Origin: Penelope pileata
Lineage: Eukaryota > Chordata > Aves > Galliformes > Cracidae
Direction of reading: 5' to 3'
NCBI GenBank assembly: GCA_013396635.1
Contig: WBMW01000464.1
Coordinates: 186,001-250,000 of the forward strand
DNA length: 64,000 bases
In this document: in pieces, positions 1 to 15,200 of the stretch
How the letters are laid out: each line of letters begins with the position of its first letter
Numbering within the stretch: position 1 is the stretch's first letter
The notes under the pieces: generated by a model
Seen by the model: the letters and a program-made list of their open reading frames with translations, nothing else
The model's database searches: none
What the model was told of the DNA's origin: nothing
Program-made: the position numbers and the translations under genes

Positions 1-140
1 GGGCATTCCTGTTTCATTGAAGTTGTTACATAGATGCTCAAAATGAAGTAAACAATTGCACCAAATGTGTTCGTTTCTAAGCAGAAGACATGCCTAGGAC
101 AGACACACTAACCTTAATCTCCTTTTAACCGCCAATGCAG

Positions 141-221
141 GTTTTTGGCTGTGGTACCATCTCTAACTGACAGTTCAGAGTCGGTGTCCGGACAGAGACC
201 AAACACCAGTGTAGAACAAGG
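141..221 (+). CDS. WDFY3: WDFY3 exon: PH-BEACH linker
   Basis: The acceptor is CAATGCAG and the donor is GG|GTAAGC. The first base completes a codon and the exon ends with two bases of a Gly codon. It encodes FLAVVPSLTDSSESVSGQ and onward, a Ser-rich linker between the PH-like fold and BEACH. Only this frame is open. Confidence 0.88.
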
Positions 222-3200
222 GTAAGCGTTACCATTCCTCACAAGCTGTTTATCTCATTGGTTTCAGGTAAATGATGCTTACCTTAAGGTCCAGATGCAC
301 TGGGGAGTATTACAACCTCTGCTTAAAACTGAGCATTAATTTTATGACCAAGCTACTTTAAGTGTTCTAGTGTCATTGGCACCACTGGTATATATTCCTA
401 CAAATAAATATATATTTTCAGGATTTACGTTATTGGTACATCCTGAAAGGAATTGAAGTTCTAAAACTGTTTGGCTTGTCTAAGTTGTTAGATAATTTCC
501 TCATCGGCAGCCTGTCAGGTACATTCGCACTGAATTGCATGGATAATGTGCATTATTTTAAGTGTCTGTGCTTGGAAATAAAATATGCACCACTAAAGCA
601 AAAAGGAACAAATTGTCCAATTGTTAAAAATGTGCAAGTTTAAATCTTGACACTTTGAATTGTCTTCTAAAGATGCAACCCAGGTATTATTAATAAGTCA
701 GAAAATGTACTTTCTTCTTATTATTAGGTCTGGCTTGCTTAGCACTTTGGTGGGAGAAAAATCTGTTACTCAAAGATGGGAAGTAAGTGTGATTTTTAAT
801 TTTTTTTTTTAATTAAATTACGTATTTTGTAGTGATATATATTTAATGCACCTGAGTTGCATCCTATGAACAGATAGAATATACTGCTTTAGAAAAAATA
901 TCTCAATATTGTAATTGGTTGTATTTCGTGCTATCATCGTCAAATAGTAAATGGTTCTGCCATTAAAAAATGTAAATAGAGTGTAGGCATTGTAATATTG
1001 AAGTAAGCTTTGTGTATTTGGAGAGAGCTGATTCGAGCACCTTGGATGTCTGGCAGCTTAGTTGATTATTGTGAAGTGAGGTCTTTACGGCTCTGCTATG
1101 TCTTCCTTCAGAGAGGAGAAATTAGCAACTTCCAGTACCTGATGCACTTAAACACCTTGGCGGGCAGATCCTATAACGATCTCATGCAGTACCCTGTCTT
1201 TCCCTGGGTCCTCGCAGACTATGATTCAGAGGTAAATAAAATATCTTGTCAGTCTAATGGTAATCTTTTATGTGTTTGAGACTTGGGAATATTACACCTG
1301 GCTTGTGCTGCCTTGGTAAAGCTAAGGCTTATCTTTATTGCCGTTTTTTATTTCACCTGTTTGGTAACATCCAGCCCATGCTATCAGTGGGTAGAATATT
1401 AGAGCTGCTTGGCTGTCCCACACGGCAGGTCCTTGCCCGTCCTGATTTCATGGGTGCTATTGGACAGTCTGCACGTATAGCCTGCTCTACGGCAGATGCC
1501 TCTCCTTTGTGTGGCAGTGTGCAAGGCTGCAGCAAAGTTTTTGCGTTAGCGTTCTGCACTATATCCTGAAGGGTGTTACGCCCACAGTGAGAGCATGTGT
1601 TTTTAAAATAGAATTGGTGTTTGTTTTATTTTTAAAGGAGTTGGATCTTACAAATCCCAAGACATTCAGAAACCTTGCCAAGCCCATGGGAGCTCAAACA
1701 GAAGACAGGCTAGCCCAGTACAAGAAACGATACAAAGATTGGGAAGATCCCAATGGTAAGTAATGATATATCCTGCAGGAAGAGGAGAAGGGACGTGCAC
1801 CTGCCATGCTCTGGGAGGATGTCATGGATGTTAATTATATGGTTCAAGAGATCTGGATGTGGATATACAGAGCCCTACCACAGGTCTTTCCTATGAACAA
1901 ATATTAAATTGAAGCAAAGGAGTGGTGGTGGTGATGGTTTCTATAGTTATTGTTACGTTGTTGATTTTTTTTTTTTTTTTAAATCTGACCAGCATGTCAG
2001 ATGTAAAAATAAAAGACAAAATAGTTGCTTATTCAAAGCAGTTCAACAGTGTCTAAAGGCTAGCAATGGGCAAGTACATAAGAAACACACAGCCAGTCGT
2101 CTCTTTGATTAGTACAGTTAGAGTGCTGCTGAAAGACAGTAAGTTGTACAGAGGAATGGGAATACTTCTGCATTAACAGTGCTCCAGCTTTTTCGTTTCT
2201 TAGTTTAATGTATGTTTTCCCACTAAGGAAGCAGCACTTTCTTTACTACTCCCCACAAGAAGTACAGGCACTAATAGATTCTTAAGTTAGTTCAAAATGA
2301 GTCGCAATCAAGTTGTGTATTCTCCATTTTAAATCTTCTTTATATATCGAAAATAAAACTTGTGGTTTTGTCAGAGCAGCTGTTATATGATGCATCTATT
2401 TTTCTGTGCTTTCATAGAGGAGACAAGCTTGTTTAACTACTGCAGTACTGTTCTGTATCAATCATATGGTCATTGTCAGAAACGAGTCATGATGTTCTAG
2501 GTGTGTTTGTGCAGGCTTTTTGCCAGGAAATCAAGACAGTAAAAGCTGTACAAAATCTAGCCAGCAATTCTGAGATGTATTTCTTCCCAAGCCTTTTATT
2601 CCAGAGTAACCAACAAGAGCCAAAAAAAAAAAAAAAAAAGTAGTTCCTTCAGCAGAAATCACCGTAGCTGTATTAGAACATTTTGAGCATTTAAAAAAAA
2701 AAAGAAAAAGACCAACCATGCAGTCTTGCTGGGCAGAAGCCCATCAAATTATGGCTACTGCACTGCAGCTGTAACTGGAGTGGTGACCAAGAGAAAATGT
2801 GGTTTTTGGTGACTCAAGAACGAAAATTACAAATGCTGATTTTCAATGTGTCCAAGATCAGAGTAAATACAAAGCAGCGCTAGTTAGTGCTGTCACCAGT
2901 AACTGCTTCACCTAACTACTTGATTTTTTTTATGTTTATGTTTGATTTTCTGCAGGTGAAACTCCAGCTTATCACTATGGAACCCACTATTCATCTGCCA
3001 TGATAGTGGCTTCCTATCTTGTCCGGATGGAGCCTTTTACACAGATTTTCTTGCGACTACAGGTAAAAAGTCTAAGATCTCATGCCTGTTGCTTTTCTGC
3101 TGTACATTTGAGACCTATGTGAAAAAATGTGATTGGTCTGCTCTGTTCACATGAAATATATTGGAAAAAATATTTTCAGCTGAGTGGTTGCATGTTGGAT

Positions 3201-6200
3201 TGGTCCAAAAACCTTTGATGTATCTGTTAAAAAAAAAAAAAAAAAATTATTTTATCATGTAGAACATTTTGGAAAACTTAATAACAAACTAGCACCAGAC
3301 AAAAACCAAAACAGATTTTGCTACGAAAATGAGTTACATTTCTCATCATGCTTTATTTGTCTGCTGTTGAAAGAATCATATGCCAGTTCCTTAATTTTGT
3401 GGGAAGGTGTTGAAAGATTCTTATTTTAAACCAATACTTTTACCCCAAGAGGCAGTTGATTACTGAGTGATAAAATAAACCAAAATTTGCAGAGCTTGGA
3501 ATCTTTTGGCAGATTGACAGGTAACTGTGATCATTACATTTCCAGCATTGTCCTACATGGAAGTCATCAAGCAGAGGATAATTTATTTTCTTGGGGATGG
3601 TATTTCTCCAGACTAAAACTTGAAGTAGAATTAGATGCACCTCTTCTTAACATTCTGTAGATTTCTATCTTGATACTTTGAGTATTGAAAGTGAAATTCT
3701 TTGTGTTAGGTGAAGAAACATGCTGTGGTGTATTTACCTGGCAGAGTGTGTTCTGGTTTTCCTTCTCTCTGTGCAGCAGAGTTGGCCAAGATACGCTGGT
3801 GCTCAGATGCCTCTTGCTTTGTCCCGCAGGGCGGTCACTTTGACCTGGCTGACCGAATGTTTCACAGCGTGCGGGAGGCCTGGTATTCAGCATCAAAGCA
3901 CAACATGGCAGACGTGAAGGAACTCATCCCAGAATTCTTCTACCTCCCCGAGTTCCTGCTCAATTCCAACAATTTTGATCTAGGTAGGCAAAACAGCTGA
4001 TAACATTGCTACATGTGTGAGTGATGCCTGACAGCCCGACATGGGAAAAGCATATCAGATGGGAAGAATATGATGCACTTAACTGCATGAGGAAAGGGTA
4101 GATGACTACGTTTGTTTAATATTTTTATAAGTCTGAATGATTCAGAGCTCATTGGTTCATCAGTAGGAATCTAGCAAAAATCCATATTTTGTGACACGTC
4201 CAATTTCTTTCAGATTTATCTGCCTTAAGGTACCTTCTTAAAGAGCAAGTGTTTATTTTAAACAGTTAATGAATAGTTTGTTCTGATGATTGCTAAGACA
4301 TAAATAGCAAAAATAAGTTTTTAGTTTGAGGTGGGATATTTTTGTTTGTGGTGTTTTTTTTTTTTTTTTTTTTTTTTGTTTTTTATTTTTTTTTTTTTGA
4401 TTTGTTTTTACTATTTTTTTTTTTTTTAAATTAAATGACTTCAAAACACTCAGGTCATCATCAGGTTTTACCTGGAGTTCCTCTGGTTTGCATTTTGCTC
4501 CGTGTAACCTGTTACTTCGTGATGTTATTCACCAACTTCCTTAGTGTTTTTAGGCTTTGTAAAATCTGTTTGACAGCATTCACTTTAAGTTCTTCTTGAA
4601 CTGTTTCTAAACATTTTGGTGAAATATGGCACCTAGGTTTTGGCAACAGTAAATACTTAACAAGAGTCCAGTTTCACAGTAAATACTTAACAAGAGTCCA
4701 GTTTCACATACATTGGCCATACGAGGTAAATGTTTGTGAGAATGTATGTCGCACTTAACAGTGGCATATAACTCTGCTCTGCTCTGTGCTGTGAATCTAA
4801 TAGCCATAAGAAAGATTGAGTGGTACATTTAAACAGCCTCAAATCCTTTGTCCAAAATGTGTTGTTAGAGGTTGGAAGTACAACCAAAAGAAAAAACAAA
4901 TAAGAAAAAACACCATAGACATGTCCCAGGTATACAGGTATATATATAGAAGGGTGTGGCCATTGCCATGAAAGTATCGGTCTTGTTCATTTAGTTCAAT
5001 ATCTGGTAATTTTAGATTGTGACCACCAGACAAAAGAAATTCTTCACTCAACATTTAGAACAACAGTAGGAAGAGTTTTGTTCTGAACTACTATAAAAAC
5101 AGCATGTGATACTTTATAGTACGTGTGATTTCATACTTACCCTACTCCCCTTCTACTTCCTTGCTCTCAGAGAGGAAAACATTCAATGCCTAATTAGATT
5201 ATGCAAGAAATGTAGGACACTACTTGTACGCCTGTGTAAACTTGAAAGCTTGAGATGTTCCTGTGAGCTAGTAAGAAGCATGGGATTGTCTCTCAGCAAC
5301 AAATGACAACACAGGAATATAACAGGGAATTCTTAACAAATAGGTTTTCAGTAATCTAAACATGCCACCATTTAATATTCAGGATGAGAAGTGAGCTTTC
5401 TGGAACACAGATGAAGGTGTGTGGCCAGACCATGGCCAGGGGGATGACCACTTGTCCTTGTGTCACGTAGCTGTTAGTTCATCAGTGTTAGTGAATGAAT
5501 ATTTAGTTTGTATTGTTGTGTTGTGTAGCCATTCTCATGGGTAAAACAACAATTCAATTGTTCAATACAGACTGTTTCTATTTTGAAGAAAATAAATCCA
5601 TAGCCAAAAAGCTTTTCCACTAAGGCTTGTTGGTACAGTTTTCTGGTAAGCTGTCTGATACCAGGATTTATTTTCTTTTAAAGTATACCCAGCAGACATG
5701 TCCACTGCTATATACACACTAAACAGATGCCAAGTACAGAAGATTCTTTTCCTCTCTAAAATTTGAGCTGTCACATTTATTCATGTTTATACATCATGAA
5801 ATAAGTACTAACATGGAAGTCAAGAAAAGATGAGAAAGGAGACTTGGTGTGATGATGGCTCCAGCTGCACAGCTTCTTGGGTATCCGCTCCCTGTAGCTG
5901 AGCTGGCTACTTCAGTGCAAGTTATATCAATGGAACTCTGAAACGGTATTGTCATCTTCAAAAGTCTTAGTAAGGAATATGTGAGTGATGCTGATTTTTC
6001 TACTCTGGCAAGATATCATATATGAACAAGTTTTCAGGTTTTATTGCCTGACATTTAAAGATCAGACAATATTTAAAAGAAAAGTCTGAAAGATGTTTCC
6101 TTATAAAGATGTTAGAACTTGTTACTAATTTTCAGAACCATTGCTGCTGCTATGTGGTTTCAGTGCTTATCTCCAAATTTTTCTTTTGTTTTACAGGTTG

Positions 6201-9200
6201 CAAACAAAATGGCACTAAACTTGGAGATGTAATACTCCCCCCATGGGCAAAAGGGGACCCTCGTGAATTTATCAGAGTTCATCGGGAGGTAATTTGAGTT
6301 TTATGGCAATAGAAAATGACAGCTGTGCCTTTTATACTGTGAATTAAACATGGCTTGATTCTGAGTTGATGTTTATTTGTTGCAAATTGCTGCAGAGTGG
6401 GTGTTTTCTCCTTTTCCTTTTTGGCTAGAAAGTAAGTTGAGGGAAGTGTTGCTTAAATGACAAGTTTTATTAAAACATACTGAGAATATATAAATGTATT
6501 CTGCTTTTTTCTTTACGGCAGGTGTAGTAGACTCAACCAGTGACTGACATGGCTAATTTTAATGCATGTCCTTTGGATTTCAGGCTCTGGAATGTGACTT
6601 TGTGAGTGCACATCTGCATGAGTGGATTGACTTAATCTTTGGCTATAAACAGCAAGGTCCTGCTGCAGTAGAAGCTGTAAATGTCTTTCACCATCTCTTC
6701 TATGAGGGGCAAGTGGACATATATAACATCAATGATCCATTAAAAGAGACAGCTACTATAGGATTCATTAATAACTTTGGACAGATACCAAAGCAGGTAT
6801 ACCATTTTCAGAATTCCTATTTGCCAGATGACGCTTGGGTTGAAATGTATTGATGTAGAAGAGGAAAGTGTTTGAGGAGTGAAACTTCTTGGGGCAAGCA
6901 GGCGTGTTGTTGCCCTTCACAGCCAGTGTATTGGTGCGAGTTTGTGCATCCTCACAGCTCAACAACCTCAGGTTTATGTACATTCCCAGTGCTCTGACTA
7001 AGCTAGCAGATAAGGAAAATAATTTTCAGCCTTGGTATTGCAGTTCGTTCAGTGCTCTTACATCTTTGTCAAAGAAGGTGAAATTTTACAAAATATGGGT
7101 CAAGGTTTATATTCATAATTTATGTATTATGAATACATAGCACATACCATCAAAATATCTATAATGAATTTACCATTTGATAAACCTTTGTGTGTCATTG
7201 ATCATGTCTTATTTGAAGCAGTGGTCTGCTTGGTTAACATTGCTCGAGATAACCAAAGTTGTCACTGAAGCAGTAAAATGGAAATTCAGTCACCTGTTAA
7301 GTGAGATAGGGAGAAGATATTCAGATGTTAAGATGCATTTCTCAGGTGTGGCTGTCATATGTGGTCCAGTTCCTTGCCTACCAATGCTGTAACTTTGGTC
7401 TTTGTTTGTCTGGCTGCTTCCAAGCACGTGGACACTGTATTCGTGGGACACTGTTTATTTCAAAGCCAAAAATTAGCTGCCAGTCTGTGAGAATATCATC
7501 TTATGTATCGCTCAGGGGATTTTTGTTTGCTTTACTTCAACTGCTTTTGCAGCTGGAGGTAGCTTTAAAAATAATTTGCTAATATATCGTAACTGGATTT
7601 TGTATTATTTACTGAAGTTTTACCAAAAAGTTTGCTGTAAATTAATAGTGAATGGCAAACAGTGAATGCATGGACACTGAGAATAGTTAAGTAGCATTTG
7701 CTGATCTGTAGAATTTTTAGAGAGTGAATAGGACACTACTGATCTTTTTAAGCTTGTGCTCCTGTAAACCTGTAATTCTAGATCACAAGTAGTTTCTTGA
7801 TGAATTTCAGCTCTTCAAAAAACCGCACCCTCCGAAGCGCGTTAGAAGCCGACTGAATGGAGAGGCTGTGGGAACCTCTGTGCCCCCTGGTTCCACAAGT
7901 GACAAGATTTTTTTCCATCATTTGGACAACTTGCGGCCGTCTCTTGCACCAGTGAAAGGTAAAATTAAAACCACAGTATTTACAGCAATTTTCTGTATTT
8001 TGCTTAGTTTTCTTTGCTAATATTCATAATGCCTGTACTGAGACAAATTGAAGCTACTCTACTGCTGTAAGGTTGTTTGTGCTTACCTTCAAGTATACTT
8101 GGAAAGTGACAAATCTGTGCCAATTTAGAAAAAATTTTTAAAAGAGAGGGATAAAATTGGGCTCAAGCATTTCTTAAAATTCTTAGTTTGAACAAAAAGT
8201 GTTTGAAGCAGATTCCAGAAGTGTCTGAAGGATACTCAAGATACTTTGTTTCCAAGTCCACAAAGGCCTCACTTCTTGTGGTTTGCTGTAGAAGAAGGAT
8301 TTTTTTTTTCTCAGTGCCAAGAAATACTGAGAATGTTGACAGGAAGGGATGCTGGTAGCTGCACTGAGACCAAAAGAGTGGGTTTTGAGTGCATATCTCA
8401 CATTGGAGTGAACAAAAGTTAATTGTCAGCAAAATAGGTAAACCCTATACAGTATTTTCTTTCTTAATTGATTAAATGAATTGATGCATGCCATGAAGAG
8501 AAAAAGATGCACCCTTCCACAAAACGTAACAGGGCTGTACTCAAGGACATGAAACAAAAAAGCATTAATCTATATTTGCAAGCCTTGATCAAATAACAAC
8601 AAATAGATAACTGGTTAGGAATGCAGACTGTGGAAATGTTTGGCCAAGATGTTGGAATCAATACCAAAAAATTACTTTTAATTGTGTTGAAAATTATACA
8701 ATCGCTTCTAATGCCCAGAAACATTAAAGAGGTTACATCTGTGCCTTGTTTGGCTTGAGGGACATCTCATGCAGCATTGCAGGTGAGACCAGAGCAATTG
8801 TATAAGGAATACAAAGATCTGGCTTTTGTGGAGCATCAGGTATTTAGTGGGATCAGATAGTATCAGTAATATCAGTCTTTTTTTTTTTTTTTTTCCCCCT
8901 CTCTGGTAAAAGATAACTGCATCTTCTTTTTTAGAGCTCAAGGAGCCTGTGGGACAGATTGTGTGTACTGATAAAGGCATTCTGGCAGTGGAACAGAATA
9001 AGGTTCTTATCCCACCTGCATGGAATAAAACTTTTGCCTGGGGCTATGCAGACCTCAGCTGCAGACTCGGTACCTACGAGTCAGACAAGGTTTGTCATTT
9101 GAAATTCATTTCAGTGCTGAATGTACTGAAAACAATCACTGTTCAATAGGGAAAGAAATCTAACAGTTGAAACTTAGTTTGCATATTAATTAAATAACTT

Positions 9201-12200
9201 TTTTTGTATTATGTATGCTTTATTGCTCCCTATCTAGTTGTTTTCATCAGAATGTGGGCAGAATGACATAAGCCAATTAATAACTTTTAACAAGACTGCA
9301 AAAAAACCCAAATGATTAACTCATGCAGTTAAAGTTGTTCTCTTGTTCTCTTGAGGCATCTTGTAGCAGAGGCTGGAACTATTTCTGTTTGGGGAAAACA
9401 TGTAAAAGTATCAGCAGATATATCTTAGTTACTTAATGGTTCGTTCAGTGTGCAGGGTGGTGCTCAGGCTTTCATTTTTTTCGTACCAAACTCTAGTCCT
9501 GCAAGTAACCCTTCTTCGTTTTCTTTATTTCCAGGCAGTAATTGTTTATGAATGTTTGTCAGAGTGGGGCCAGATACTGTGTGCCATTTGCCCCAACCCC
9601 AAGCTAGTTATCACTGGAGGAACAAGCACAGCGGTGTGTGTATGGGAAATGGGCATCTCCAAAGAGAAAGCTAAAGCCCTCACACTGAAACAGGTAAAAT
9701 ACAACAAAGATTCCTACTAGGGAAATTATGTTCCAAGAGAAAGGATGTGTGAAAGTAGTACTTACTTGTGTAGTAGGCTTTGAAACTATGAGTTGAGTAG
9801 ACCTTTGGAAATCTGAATAATTGAGGTACCAATCTGTACTGAAAATGTGCAAGATGTATTTTAAATATATCATTATTTCGAGGATAGTTAACCACAAGGA
9901 GCTTTTTAGAGAGATGGGGAGTTGGATAGCAATGTTAAGAAAAGTGTGCAGATCTGTTTTGCATGAAATAATCTGTGCTACTGTAGTGGCCTCTATAAAA
10001 TACCCCTATCTGAAAACTCTGTCAGGGAGGGCAGTGAAGGAGACTATCTCAACTGTTCACTTTCCCTTGTCTACTTTTTAAACTATTTCTATATTTTCTT
10101 TCGGAGTTACTAGATTTAAATTGCATTTCTGGGTAAAACTTCGTTCTTTCTGGCAGTAATGTGATGTATGTGGAGCACAGTATACTTGTTCAGGATAGCC
10201 TTATATCGTTCTTGCTTTATGAATTCAAAACATCAACATTTAATACAACAAACGTGTGTTTTTAAGTCAGTTGCAGTTAAGTGCAGAGGAAGTCTTGTGT
10301 GTCTATTTAAAACAAAACACCAAGAAATGAGACAAAAAAAACTTACAACAAAAAGCTCAAAGTACTCTAGAAGCTGTGTGTCATTGTTCTAGGCAGGCAG
10401 ACTATAAGCGTTACTTTCCCTGTTAGCATCTTAATAACAAGACTTTTTTCAGTGGAAAACCTCAACACAAACTTGGAGGAACAAACTTAGAGAATTATTA
10501 ACTAACTTTCAAACACTGGTCTCCAACAACGACTGTCCAGAGCTATGTTTCAAAAAGCATTTTGCTTATGAGTAATGCAAGATAAAAACACTGTATCCTG
10601 AATTTCAGGGCGGCGTATTTAAGTCGCTCTGCTTTTATCTTCTTGCAGCAGTGAGGTCAGAGTAAATGCAAGGCTAGTTGCTGTAGCTTATCTGATGGCT
10701 TGTCACTTGGGAAACAGGAGCAATCCAACTGTATTCCAGACTCCTATTCCAATGGTTAGTTTAGGCCTAAAATGTAAAAGATTTTGTAAGGTAATTTTCT
10801 AAGATTTTTGTAATCTTCTCAAAGCAGATGCTTGTAATTTTCTCCTCCTTGCAGTTAACTTTGCCTTTTTGGTTGTAATTTCCTCTTCCCTTTCTTTGTC
10901 TTTTCTCAAACATCAACAGATGTTTGAATAGGGGCCATTTCATATTTACAATGAATTTCTGTTTTCAGAAAATGACTCCCATTGGTTTTAATTATGGAAG
11001 TAGTCACCAACTAAATAGTCGCAGTCCAGCTGGATCTTCTGATAGGTTATTCGTGTTTACATTGCCTGAATCTCTTTAGGTTTAATTAGTAACTTATGTG
11101 CTCTCTGCTGATTGCAACGTGTTCCTCTTAATTTTTGTTTTGCAGGCTTTACTGGGTCATACTGACACTGTCACATGCTTAACAGCATCACTAGCTTATC
11201 ACATCATTGTGAGCGGATCACGGGATCGCACCTGTATCATCTGGGATTTGAATAAACTCTCATTTCTCACACAGCTTCGAGGTCACAGGGCTCCAGTTTC
11301 AGCACTCTGTATAAATGAATTAACGGTAAGAAGCAAGCACCACATTCACCCATGTGAATGGGTGTATGGGAGTAGTAGCAAGAATCTGAAGATGTTAAGC
11401 TGAAGCTCCATTGGTTTGGAGAAACTTGTGTAATTCACATTAAAACGAATTACCTGGTTTAGGGAATAAACAGTGCTGGTAGCAATGTAACCAGTGCAGT
11501 GTTCAAAGTGGGTTGTCAAACCTGCCACAGGAGCTAGGAAAAGATTGATATATGACCTCAGTTAATTTCTGCTCTCTTACACTTTAAATTAAGGGAAAGC
11601 AGAAGGTGCATTAGATGAATCTGTGGTGACAGTTACAGTAGAAACAAACAGTCACCCTGCCTGTCCCGTAAGTTAAACATAACCATTTATACAGCACCCG
11701 TGCACATTGAACCATTTGCCAGAGGTAAAACTTCAGTTAGTTGGTCCATCAGGTCTGGGTGGATGATGTTCCAACTGGAGCAATCTAGCGGTTGGAATCA
11801 AGATAAACTAGTGCTGTAATACAAAGAGGAGGTGGCAAGAAGCAGTGTTTAATAGCTGCTGGTCCAGTTGTTGTAGTGTTGCCAGTTGTTTTAAACCATA
11901 GCTACTATTTCACCTCTGCACTAGTTGGAGCTGGGACTGTCTCTTGCTCCTTTCCCAATAAGGAAACAGATGAACTTTAATGTAGTATGTGTCAGTGAAA
12001 AAGAGTGGAGGCAACATGAGCTGAATCATATAACTGGCAATGGAAGATACGTAAGATATGCTGTAGGATTCATGAAAAGTGGAGGAATTGTTCTGCTCAT
12101 ATGCTGTAAATACAACAGACAGGGTGTTAATAAGTCTGCTTTTTTATGTACAATTTTTTAAAAAATGCACATCATCCTAAAGCTTTATTTATTTAGGGTG

Positions 12201-15200
12201 TCAAACTCAGCCTCAACAAAAAATACTGAAAAGTCCCTTCTGGGATGCTGAACTATACAAACAAACCTGGCTTGTTTTAGCTGAAGCAAAACCTGAGACT
12301 TGTTTTTACACTTGAAGGTGTTCCTTGTATTTTCAGGGGGATATTGTATCATGTGCTGGCACATACATCCACGTTTGGAGTATTAATGGCAGCCCCACTG
12401 CAAGCGTGAACACTTTCACTGGTCGAAGCCAGCAAATCATGTGTTGTTTTGTGTCAGAGATGAATGAGTGGGATACCCAGAACGTCATAGTGACAGGACA
12501 TTCAGATGGAGTTGTACGGGTACGTACTGGGAATCACTGCTTCGGAAAATAAGTTTATGTCTTTGTAATAGATAAGTCATGTCTATCCAACACAGCATCC
12601 TGGCTGGTACCAAAAGCAGTCCTGCTATGCTGGTGAGCTCCAATGTGCTTTCAGCCACTTTTTGCTCACCAGCTTTTACACCTGGAGATCATAGCTTTTG
12701 TTCTCTGCTTTTATTCTGCACATGTTTAGAGAATTCATTTTGCTGTCTAGGAAGAAAATAGGAACTTTAGCATCTCTGTTCACTGCCAATCTAATCTGAT
12801 TTACATTATTTTATGTGAGTTCCTGCATCTGCCTTAACCAGAGTCTTCTGGTCAGATTGCAGTGTGGAGTGGATTTCTAATTTGAATGGTTGAAGTGTTA
12901 AATAATAGCACAAAGCTTGTTCAGTTGTGACTCAGGCATATACATGAATGGCCTCCTCTCCTCCTTGAAAACAAGACTTAAGGGTGTGACCTGCCTGCTG
13001 TGCTACCAGTGTAGATGTACAGTTCTAATAGTGCCTCTTAACTCTAGTGCTAGCTAGGAAGAAAGCTTAGGAGTTCAGTATGTGGCAGTTTGCTTATCCC
13101 TGTCTCTCCAGTTCTGGCGGATGGAGTTCTTGCAAGTACCAGAAACACCGGCTCCAGAGCCTGTGGAGGTGCTGGAAATGCAAGAGGATTGTCAGGAAGC
13201 ACAAATAGGTATGTCTCCTACCCACAGTTTCTATTTGCCTTTTAACTGATCTCTTCTATATATAGGTAAAATCCTGTGGTTATGCAGTGCAGAATGGATG
13301 ATAGAGGCTTTTTCTCTCGATGGAGAATAGATGTAAATTGTGCATAATAGTGTCTGAGTTTTCATTCACCACTTTGCTTATGGTAGTTTCCTACTGCTAT
13401 GAGTGAGGAAAATCCTGACTGTCTTGCCTTTTGTTTTGTGATGGGTAAACTCCTTTCTGTGGTTTCTTCTGCTATCAGTGAACCCAACGGATGCTACTGT
13501 TGTCCAAAAGATATATATTTCTTTATCTTGAAATAAAATTATAGCCTAACAGAAGAGTTAAAATCTACCAATGAACATCATGTTGTTTACACAAGCAATG
13601 CTGGCCATGCCATAGCATTTTCTGTGGTCTGAAGAATTTGATCTGTGCTCTGTGGGCATTTGTTTTACTCTTCTCATCTTCCTCTTTTTACCTCCATGTT
13701 AAAGAAACAGGATTCACATCCAAATCCGGATCATGATACTCATAAGAACTTCATACTCACACAGCTCAGTTTTTCAGCACCACTAAGAATATAAATGTCT
13801 TAGACAGGTGCACTTTCACATCAACAAAGCCTGTTGTTAACACGTTGTGGTTTTTGGTTGACCCGCATCTTACCATTGCTGACTTACTCTTTCTGAGTGG
13901 CAGGAGGAATTTTTTTATTTTTCGCTAACTTGAGCACTTTGGAAAGTTTTTACTCATCATGTCTTTCCCAGCCCACCTCAGAAGAACTATTGTAGGAACT
14001 ATCTACAGCTACGGAATGCTATTTTCTGACAGACCAATGCAAAGGAGATGAGAAGCGTGGTGATTCCTGCTGGTTTTTACAATGGCAGGAGCTGGATCTC
14101 TGCAAAGGCTTTGACGTTCCCACATGCAGTTTCTCTCTAGTCATGCTGTGATGGCACCTGTTAGGTTGTAGGTAGCATAGGGGCAAAAAAGGAAAAAAGC
14201 TCAGCTATAGGCAGTCCTGCTAACAATATCTTCTCTCCTGTTGCATGAATTCAGGGCAGGAAGCCCATGAAGAGGACAGCAGCGACTCTGATGCAGATGA
14301 TCCATGTGTAGGCCAGGATACAAAACTGCAGGAGAGCCAAAGTCAACCAGGAAGCACCAGCCACAGGCCTAGGTCAGCATCAAACAGAGTGACCGCAGCG
14401 TGGTCAGCAGACAGTGGCTCAGATGACTCCAGGCGTTGGTCAGACCAGCTCAGCTTGGATGAGAAAGATGGCTTTATCTTTGTGAATTATTCTGAGGGAC
14501 AAGCAAAAATGCATCCCCACGTTCAGGTTAACCACCCGCACCCCAACTATGCTGAAGCACGGCACTACAGCAAGCTCAAACCAGGTAAAAGAAACTGGAT
14601 ATGCTTCCTTGGTCAGACAAATTTGCTGTCAGCACTGACCCAAAAGGCAGTATCTCCGCAGCTCTGAGTAGTGTTAGCTGATAAATTCCAGAGTTGTCAG
14701 TGAAAAGTTCCTGTGTTGAGGTTGCGTGTTGCTTGAGTTTTTCCTGAGAAACTGTGGTGGGTTTACCCTAGCTGGCAGCTAAACTGCTCGCTCACTGTCC
14801 CTACAACGGGGATGGGGGACTGAGAATAGAAAAAGCAAAAGCACAAAAACTCAGGAGCCAAGCTAAGGATAGTCTGATAAGCAAAGTAAAGAGGAAGGAA
14901 AAAAAAAAAAAACAGAAACAAATGATGCAAAGGCACTTGCCACCTCTCACAAGCAGATTGATGTATTGTGGAGCAAATGGCTGCCTTGCCAAAAAATGTC
15001 TTCCCATCATTTTTGTTGCTGGGCATGGTGCTGTATATGGCATGGATATCCCTTTGATCAGTTGAGGCCAGCTGTTGAGCTTGTGTCCCCCTCCCAACTT
15101 CTTGCACACCCCCAGCCTATTTGCTGGTGAGTGGGGAATAGTTGGGAAAAAGAGTAACATACTGTGAAAGTAATGTTCAGCAGTACCTGAAACACAAGTG

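Noticed and set aside
1270..1569. 99-residue open frame in a WDFY3 intron
   Set aside because: It crosses a clean intron between two phase-0 BEACH junctions. The mature reading frame is complete without it.
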